64,000 nucleotides of DNA from Thermoflavimicrobium daqui. Lineage in GTDB: Bacteria > Bacillota > Bacilli > Thermoactinomycetales > Thermoactinomycetaceae. Below, one piece after another: positions 58,648-64,000 of this stretch (the stretch's first letter is position 1; the number at the start of each line of letters is the position of its first letter). The translations under genes were made by a program, and so were the position numbers. The notes under the pieces were generated by a model that was given only the letters and a program-made list of their open reading frames with translations, had not been told where the DNA came from and searched no databases. The DNA is taken from positions 124,001-188,000 of the forward strand of contig NZ_KZ845665.1 of the NCBI RefSeq assembly GCF_003313465.1, given 5' to 3'.

Positions 58648-59418
58648 ATGAAAATAGAGATTATGGAGAAATTACACCGATTAGAGAAAGAATTGGATAT
58701 AAAGATTCAGTATGCTGTAGAGTCAGGGAGTCGGGCTTGGGGATTTGCTTCCAAAAATAGTGACTATGATGTCCGTTTTATTTATAAAAGAAACATTTCT
58801 GCTTATTTATCACTATTTCCACCACGTGATGTAATTGAATTACCCATCGAAGATGAATGGGATATCAATGGCTGGGATATTTATAAAGTATTGCGACTGC
58901 TATTAAAATCCAATCCAGCGATCATGGAATGGCTGTTTTCTCCCATTGTGTATATGGAAGAAAATACACTAGTGCCAAAGTTACGACATTGGGTAACGAA
59001 GCATTACTCTTTAAAACGGATTGGTTACCATTACTTTTATATAGCACGAGATCATTATCATCGATTTTTACAAAATAAGTCGGATGTACAGCTAAAAAAA
59101 TATTTGTATACGCTTCGTCCATTAATTTGTCTTCGTTGGTTGGAACAAAACCAAACTCCTCCGCCGACACAAGTTAAGCAAGTATTAGTCGGGATTGAAT
59201 GGGATCAGGTATATCGCGAGAATTATCATGAGCTAGTGCGACTAAAAAAGGAAGCACAAGAGCGATCGGTGATTTCTTCTTTTCCACAAGTTGAAGCGAT
59301 GATTATAAGCGAATTAGAACGAGCAGAAGAAGTAATCAAGCAATTGCCTGATCATCGTGAGGGTAAAGAGGAACTGGAAGAAATACTTTTTGCTGAACTA
59401 GCGTTAGTATCAAGCTGA
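58648..59418 (+). CDS. nucleotidyltransferase-fold protein, YcgL-like
   Basis: A 256-residue protein whose first 100 residues form a nucleotidyltransferase (MNT) domain: AVESGSRAWGFASKNSDYDV with the GS and DxD-type acidic pair, then WDINGWDIYKVLRLLLKSNP. The C-terminal helical part is basic. Similar in layout to Bacillus YcgL. Substrate unknown. ATG with AATAGGTGATAT upstream. Confidence 0.78.
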   Translation: MKIEIMEKLHRLEKELDIKIQYAVESGSRAWGFASKNSDYDVRFIYKRNISAYLSLFPPRDVIELPIEDEWDINGWDIYKVLRLLLKSNPAIMEWLFSPIVYMEENTLVPKLRHWVTKHYSLKRIGYHYFYIARDHYHRFLQNKSDVQLKKYLYTLRPLICLRWLEQNQTPPPTQVKQVLVGIEWDQVYRENYHELVRLKKEAQERSVISSFPQVEAMIISELERAEEVIKQLPDHREGKEELEEILFAELALVSS

Positions 59419-59495
59419 TCTTACCATGATCTGGAATAATTTAGCCCTTTTTTCTCATACTAAAAAGAGAATAAATAGGGAAGAAGGGACCATTT

Positions 59496-60743
59496 GTGCA
59501 TAGGCGTGTGGTGATTACGGGAATGGGGCTGGTTACCCCAATTGGACTTGATCAACAAAGTTTTTGGCAAGCATTAATGAATGGAAAAAGTGGAGCGGGG
59601 CCAATAACTCGATTTGATCCAACTGGATATCCAACACGAATTGCTGCAGAGATGAAGGATTTTATTCCTGAAGAGTTTATGGAAAAAAAAGATGCAAAGC
59701 GAATGGATCGTTTCGCTCAATATGGTGTAGCTGCTGCTCGTCAGTCCTTGTTACACGCAAATTTAAGGATAACTGAAGAAGTAGCAGAGCGAGTTGGTGT
59801 GATGGTAGGAACAGGAAGTGGAGGTCTGGATGTCATTCAGCAAGAGCAAAAGCGGGTAATGGAACGAGGACCGAGTCGGCTAAGTCCTTATTTAGCACCA
59901 GCAATGCTTGCTAATATGGCTTCGGGTGAGATTGCCATTGCCTTTGGAGCGCGTGGACCATCTGCTGCCGTTTTGACAGCTTGTGCATCAGGAAGTAGTT
60001 GTATCGGTGAAGCTATGCGAATGATTCAATATGGAACAGTAGATGTAGTACTTGCTGGGGGAACAGAAGCTCCTGTTACTCCCTTAGGGCTAGCAGCTTT
60101 CTCAAAAATTAGAGCGCTCTCAAGGCGAAATGATGAGCCTGATCGTGCGAGTCGGCCGTTTGATAAGGATCGGGATGGGTTTGTAGCTGGAGAAGGAGCT
60201 GGAGTGATTATACTTGAAGAATTAAATCATGCTCGTAACAGAAATGCTATGATTCTGGCTGAATTGATTGGATATGGGGCATCGACTGATGCATATCACA
60301 TTACTTCTCCGCTTCCTGATGGTGCAGGAGCTGTTAGGGCAATGCTACTTGCTTTAAAGGATGCAGGAGTTACACCTGCTGATATTGACTATATTAATGC
60401 ACATGGTACAGGTACTCCTCTGAATGATCGGACTGAGGTTATTGCTATCAAAAAGGTGTTTGGTGAACGAGCTTATTTGGTTCCTATAAGTTCTATCAAA
60501 TCGATGACTGGACATCTCCTTGGAGCGGCAGGAGCTGTAGAAATGATCGCATCTGTATTAGCTATTCAACATGGATTTATTCCTCCAACGATAAATTGGG
60601 AGGCAGGAGATGAAGAGGAAGTTTTAGATTTTGTTCCCAACCGACCTCGTAGACAAGATCTTCGTATGGTGATGAGTAATTCCTTTGGTTTTGGTGGTCA
60701 TAATGTTAGTCTGATCGTGAAGAAATGGGAAGAGTCTCTATAA
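59496..60743 (+). CDS. fabF: beta-ketoacyl-ACP synthase II FabF
   Basis: The 415-residue condensing enzyme elongates acyl-ACP with malonyl-ACP. Catalytic Cys163 in LTACASGSSCIGEA, His303 in NAHGTGTPLND, Lys335 and His340 in SSIKSMTGHLLGAAGA are all present. Length fits FabF (about 413 aa). GTG start with GAAGAAGGGAC upstream. It stands alone here without fabH, and is followed by a terminator; this may be a second FabF, since the usual fabHF operon is not seen. Confidence 0.92.
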   Translation: MHRRVVITGMGLVTPIGLDQQSFWQALMNGKSGAGPITRFDPTGYPTRIAAEMKDFIPEEFMEKKDAKRMDRFAQYGVAAARQSLLHANLRITEEVAERVGVMVGTGSGGLDVIQQEQKRVMERGPSRLSPYLAPAMLANMASGEIAIAFGARGPSAAVLTACASGSSCIGEAMRMIQYGTVDVVLAGGTEAPVTPLGLAAFSKIRALSRRNDEPDRASRPFDKDRDGFVAGEGAGVIILEELNHARNRNAMILAELIGYGASTDAYHITSPLPDGAGAVRAMLLALKDAGVTPADIDYINAHGTGTPLNDRTEVIAIKKVFGERAYLVPISSIKSMTGHLLGAAGAVEMIASVLAIQHGFIPPTINWEAGDEEEVLDFVPNRPRRQDLRMVMSNSFGFGGHNVSLIVKKWEESL

Positions 60744-60759
60744 ACAAGGATAATTTTTT

Positions 60760-60787
60760 AGCAACAGTGATCTGTTGCTTTTTTTAT
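60760..60787 (+). terminator. terminator of fabF
   Basis: AGCAACAG / CTGTTGCT stem with TGAT loop and T-run. Confidence 0.88.
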
Positions 60788-60854
60788 GCAGGAATTAAGA
60801 ACTTACTATGGAAGCTATTTTTTACAATGCATGATAATGAAAGGGGACAATCGG

Positions 60855-62000
60855 GTGAAGCCAATAACATGGATTCATACAGCCGATTTACATCTAGATA
60901 TGCCTATACAAGGATGGAAAGGTTCCAAAGAGGAAATCTGGAAGCGACAAGAAGAGCATCGTGAAACATTTAGTAGAATCATCTCCTTAGTTAAAGAAAA
61001 AAAAGCTACTTTTTTATGGATCACTGGTGATTTTCTTGAACATGGATTTGTTACCCATTCTACCTTGGAATTTGTACAAGCAGAATTGAAACGAATTCCA
61101 GATACACATGTATGGATTACACCAGGAAACCATGATCCATATCGGCAGGATTCTTCTTATCAATTGCTTCGCTGGCCAGATCATGTGTACATTTTTAGAG
61201 GAGAATGGGAAGAACATGTGTTTAAAGAATGGGATTTAGTGATTTATGGGAAAGGATTTCGTGATTTTATTGAGCCAACCTCTTCACTACCTGAAGTGAA
61301 GAGTACAATACCTAGAAAAATCATGCTTACCCATGGAACTTACTTGACTCATCATGAAGACTCTCCTTACTTTCCCCTTCATGTCAAGGAGTTAACACGA
61401 TTAAATTTGGATTATATAGCTCTAGGACATATTCATAAACCGAGTACTTATACGCTTCCTAATGAAAGGAAAACGATCGTACGTTATCCGGGTTCACCAG
61501 AAGGATTGAATTGGAAGGAACAAGGTGTCCGTACTGTAACATGGGGGAAAATAGATGAACAAGGCTTGCAACTAGAAGAAATCCCTATCCAGACGGGGCG
61601 TTATGAAGAAAACTTTATGGATATTAGTGATTGTAAGATGAAAGAAGATCTCTTACAAAAAGTGTTATCATTTTCTTTAACTGGGGAAAAAACTAGTTGC
61701 TATCTGTTAATTCATTTGACAGGTCAAATGTGTGAAGAGTTGCAACAAGAACAAGAATTTATTCTTCCATGGTTAAAAGGACAATTAAAACGTGAAGGAT
61801 GGGTTCATGTCTATTTTGAAAATGAAACGGTTCCTGAATTAGATCTAGATTATTATCGTCACCATACAGGATTGATTGGTGCTTTTATAAAAAGGATGGA
61901 GACGAAGATCGAGCAGGCTGATTCAATATTACAAGGTTATTTACGACGAGCGATGTTTAAAACAGTAGAATTGCTTCTCCGAGAGAAGGTGAAGGAATGA
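60855..62000 (+). CDS. yhaO: SbcD-like DNA repair exonuclease, YhaO
   Basis: A 381-residue calcineurin-like phosphoesterase of the SbcD/Mre11 family: IHTADLHLDMP, WITGDFLEHG, VWITPGNHDPYR and LDYIALGHIHKPSTY give the two-metal site. The C-terminal part (about 285-375) probably contacts the YhaN ATPase. GTG 60855 is preferred because AAGGGGACAATCGG precedes it. The stop overlaps the yhaN start (ATGA), so the two form the yhaO-yhaN nuclease pair. Confidence 0.87.
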   Translation: MKPITWIHTADLHLDMPIQGWKGSKEEIWKRQEEHRETFSRIISLVKEKKATFLWITGDFLEHGFVTHSTLEFVQAELKRIPDTHVWITPGNHDPYRQDSSYQLLRWPDHVYIFRGEWEEHVFKEWDLVIYGKGFRDFIEPTSSLPEVKSTIPRKIMLTHGTYLTHHEDSPYFPLHVKELTRLNLDYIALGHIHKPSTYTLPNERKTIVRYPGSPEGLNWKEQGVRTVTWGKIDEQGLQLEEIPIQTGRYEENFMDISDCKMKEDLLQKVLSFSLTGEKTSCYLLIHLTGQMCEELQQEQEFILPWLKGQLKREGWVHVYFENETVPELDLDYYRHHTGLIGAFIKRMETKIEQADSILQGYLRRAMFKTVELLLREKVKE

Positions 62001-64000
62001 AAATTGAGAAAGTAAAGTTTCAAGGTTTTGGACGACTCATCGACAAAACCTTTACATTTCATGAAGGAATTAACCTCATTGAGGCCAAAAATGAAGTCGG
62101 TAAGTCAACCTTAGTACAAGGCATTTTCGCACTATTATATGGAGAGAAAAAAGAAGGTTTGAAAACAAAAAGGACAACGAATTGGTACGAGAAATATAAA
62201 CCATGGGGAGCAACAGAGCAATATGGTGGTGAAATTACTTATTCGATTGGTAGTGACAAATACTGTCTCTATCGGAACTTACTGATTCATAAAGATATAG
62301 AGCAGTTAACTCATTTAACGCGAGGCGAAGACTGGACAGAGCGTTTTCCAATGGATAAGAAAAAAGACCGCTTGATTTTAGAAAAACAGCTAGGATTATC
62401 TGGTGATCTATTTCGCCAAATCACCTTTTTTACTACTTACTCACTTGTCCCAGCTCAGAAAAAAGATAGGACAGAGACAAGAGTTTTAGAAAAATTACGA
62501 TCACTACTTAAGAAAGGGGAAGAAGTAGACTTAACTACTGTGAAAAAAAAGTTAGAGTCAGAGATCCAAGAAATCGGAGTGAAAAAAGATGCACGTCAAA
62601 AACCATATGGTAAGCTTTATCAGGAAATAAACGAGTTAGAAAAAAGATGCAAAGAGCTTGAAATAGCTTATCAACAGCAAAAGAAAGAAGAAGCGAGGAT
62701 TATTGAGCTAGCCCGTGAGTGTGAAAAATTATATGAAAAGCAAACCAAAATAGAGAAACAAGCACAAAGACTTTTAGAAGAAGTTCAACACCAAAAAAAT
62801 CAGCTGGAAATTGAAAAGTTGATCATTCAAGAACAAGCTCTAAAAGAGCGGATCGAACAAGCTCATCAACTCATTCAAAAAAGAGATCAGTTAAAAAGAG
62901 AAAGAGAAGAAAATCAACCAACTGAGTGGATTAGTCTGGAAGAAGTAAATGAGCTTCGACTTACCTTACGTGAGTATAAAGAAAAGCAGCTCTCTTTAAA
63001 TGAACAACTGCAGAAGATTGAAAAGTTAGCCGCTGAGCAAGAGAAATATAAAGAGCGGAATGATAAGTTAATAGCAATGAAAGTAGAAGAGCCAGAACGA
63101 ATGTTAAGCAAATTAGCTACATATGAGAAATGGGAATATAAACTTTTTCATCATAAGCAAGAAAACGAGGATAATGAACGAACTTGGATTGAAAAAGATA
63201 TGAAACTTGTTCAGCAGTTACAGCAAAAAGAAGAAAAGATACGTGGTCAATTGGACGAAAAATGGGCAAAAATCCAAACAGAAGATAGAGGAACAGATAA
63301 ATGGTGGGCACTCATTGCTGGAACTGGCCTAATTACTGTGATTTTATATATACTGGCACCTTGGATATGGCTGGTAACAGGAGTATTTACTGTTTTTTGC
63401 TCTTATTGGCTATGGAGAAAGAAGATACATAAGGACGAAGAAAGAAAAAAGTTAATGGAGCTACAACTTGCTTTACAAAATAATCAAGTAGAACAAAAGA
63501 AAATTTTTTACACTTGGCAAGTGGAAAACTTTCTGGATTTACTAGAGAAGCATACGAAAATAAAGAAAAGAGAGCAAACATTACAAGGAAAGCAACTAAT
63601 TGAAGAAGAAATGGAGCAAATTCGTCAAGAAGTAAAGAATTGGCTCTCGGATTATGTCGATAAAGTTCCTGTCTTTGATGTGGATAAATGGGAGCAAATG
63701 ATTATCCGACTTAAACAGCAAAGGGAAGAAATCCTTCAGAGACTTTTTGATTATCAAGCAACTCTTTCTTTTCTTCAAAAACAATATGAAAAAGAACAAA
63801 CAGAATACCATGATTTAGGAAGAACAATCGCTTATTATCAAAATCATTATCAAACGAGTGATTTACATCAGATTGAAAAATGGTTTGAACAAAGTGAACG
63901 AGTGCGGAAGCTTGACTTAAAAATTGATGAATTGGAAGAGCAAATTGAGTTATTTGCTTATGATTTACCAGATTGGGAAGAAGAATTGAAGATTAGCCAA
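61997..64000 (+). CDS. yhaN: SbcC-like AAA ATPase, YhaN (partial, runs off the window)
   Basis: The first 668 codons are present. Residues 1-60 hold the Rad50/SbcC-type P-loop INLIEAKNEVGKSTLVQGIF; from about residue 180 long coiled-coil arms follow (IEKQAQRLLEEVQHQKNQLE, LREYKEKQLSLNEQLQKIEK). Two hydrophobic helices at about 434-472 (WWALIAGTGLITVILYIL, WIWLVTGVFTVFCSYWLW) interrupt the coiled coil, as in Bacillus YhaN, and suggest membrane association. The Walker B and signature motifs lie beyond 64,000. Overlaps yhaO by ATGA. Confidence 0.87.
   Translation, partial: MKIEKVKFQGFGRLIDKTFTFHEGINLIEAKNEVGKSTLVQGIFALLYGEKKEGLKTKRTTNWYEKYKPWGATEQYGGEITYSIGSDKYCLYRNLLIHKDIEQLTHLTRGEDWTERFPMDKKKDRLILEKQLGLSGDLFRQITFFTTYSLVPAQKKDRTETRVLEKLRSLLKKGEEVDLTTVKKKLESEIQEIGVKKDARQKPYGKLYQEINELEKRCKELEIAYQQQKKEEARIIELARECEKLYEKQTKIEKQAQRLLEEVQHQKNQLEIEKLIIQEQALKERIEQAHQLIQKRDQLKREREENQPTEWISLEEVNELRLTLREYKEKQLSLNEQLQKIEKLAAEQEKYKERNDKLIAMKVEEPERMLSKLATYEKWEYKLFHHKQENEDNERTWIEKDMKLVQQLQQKEEKIRGQLDEKWAKIQTEDRGTDKWWALIAGTGLITVILYILAPWIWLVTGVFTVFCSYWLWRKKIHKDEERKKLMELQLALQNNQVEQKKIFYTWQVENFLDLLEKHTKIKKREQTLQGKQLIEEEMEQIRQEVKNWLSDYVDKVPVFDVDKWEQMIIRLKQQREEILQRLFDYQATLSFLQKQYEKEQTEYHDLGRTIAYYQNHYQTSDLHQIEKWFEQSERVRKLDLKIDELEEQIELFAYDLPDWEEELKISQ

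Noticed and set aside
1-64000. tRNA or rRNA genes
   Set aside because: I saw no tRNA cloverleaf or rRNA sequence on reading both strands; a tRNAscan run would settle it.

Overview
This 64 kb window is from a low-GC, endospore-forming member of the Bacillales. Gene content (ylaN, citR-citA, ylbF, ylbG, yugN, yhaO-yhaN, aprX, cotJABC, alpha/beta and gamma SASPs) and strong AGGAGG-type ribosome binding sites fit Bacillales. Thermoactinomycetaceae is my best guess, because aspartimide-forming lasso peptides of the type seen here are known from that family. The genus cannot be fixed from sequence alone.

Layout. 1-25.8 kb is mostly chromosomal housekeeping: citrate synthase and its LysR regulator, a GT51 glycosyltransferase, a Ca2+/H+ antiporter, an Asp23-family protein, an M20 amidohydrolase, an SPFH protein with an overlapping ribbon-helix-helix gene, a cytoplasmic subtilase, a CNNM/CorC protein, ylbF/ylbG, an MFS transporter, and minD with an adjacent minE-like gene. 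21.6-22.8 kb is a decayed polymorphic-toxin/immunity island. 41.66-64 kb is again chromosomal: the 5' part of the cotJ operon, SASP genes, an MbcS-type acyl-CoA synthetase, two more cytoplasmic subtilases, psd, an aldehyde dehydrogenase, an amidase lipoprotein, sulfurtransferase, 2-hydroxyacid dehydrogenase, greA, fabF and yhaO-yhaN (yhaN runs off the end).

The main discovery is a 15.4 kb element (about 26,222-41,655) that splits the spore-coat gene cotJC. The N-terminal 76 codons lie at the right (41,655-41,883, minus strand), directly behind cotJA and cotJB. The C-terminal 112 codons lie at the left (25,881-26,222, minus strand). Joining the halves at a shared AA dinucleotide inside codon 77 restores a 189-residue CotJC. 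The element ends are a 23-bp imperfect inverted repeat (20/23), and a 518-aa large serine recombinase of the SpoIVCA type sits 40 bp inside the left end. This is the architecture of the skin element in sigK, so the element is very probably excised during sporulation to rebuild cotJC.

The element's cargo is a complete aspartimide-type lasso peptide cluster (PIMT-like methyltransferase, 34-aa precursor with a DTAD motif, cyclase, RRE protein, leader peptidase, GNAT), a DarTG toxin-antitoxin pair, an arylamine N-acetyltransferase, an RRNPP-type quorum regulator with an in-frame 15-aa candidate peptide at its 3' end, duplicated small genes, zinc-ribbon peptides and a two-repeat orphan CRISPR array near the right end. 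The element therefore appears to be a carrier for defence, competition and addiction functions that stays in vegetative and forespore DNA while letting the mother cell make a coat protein.
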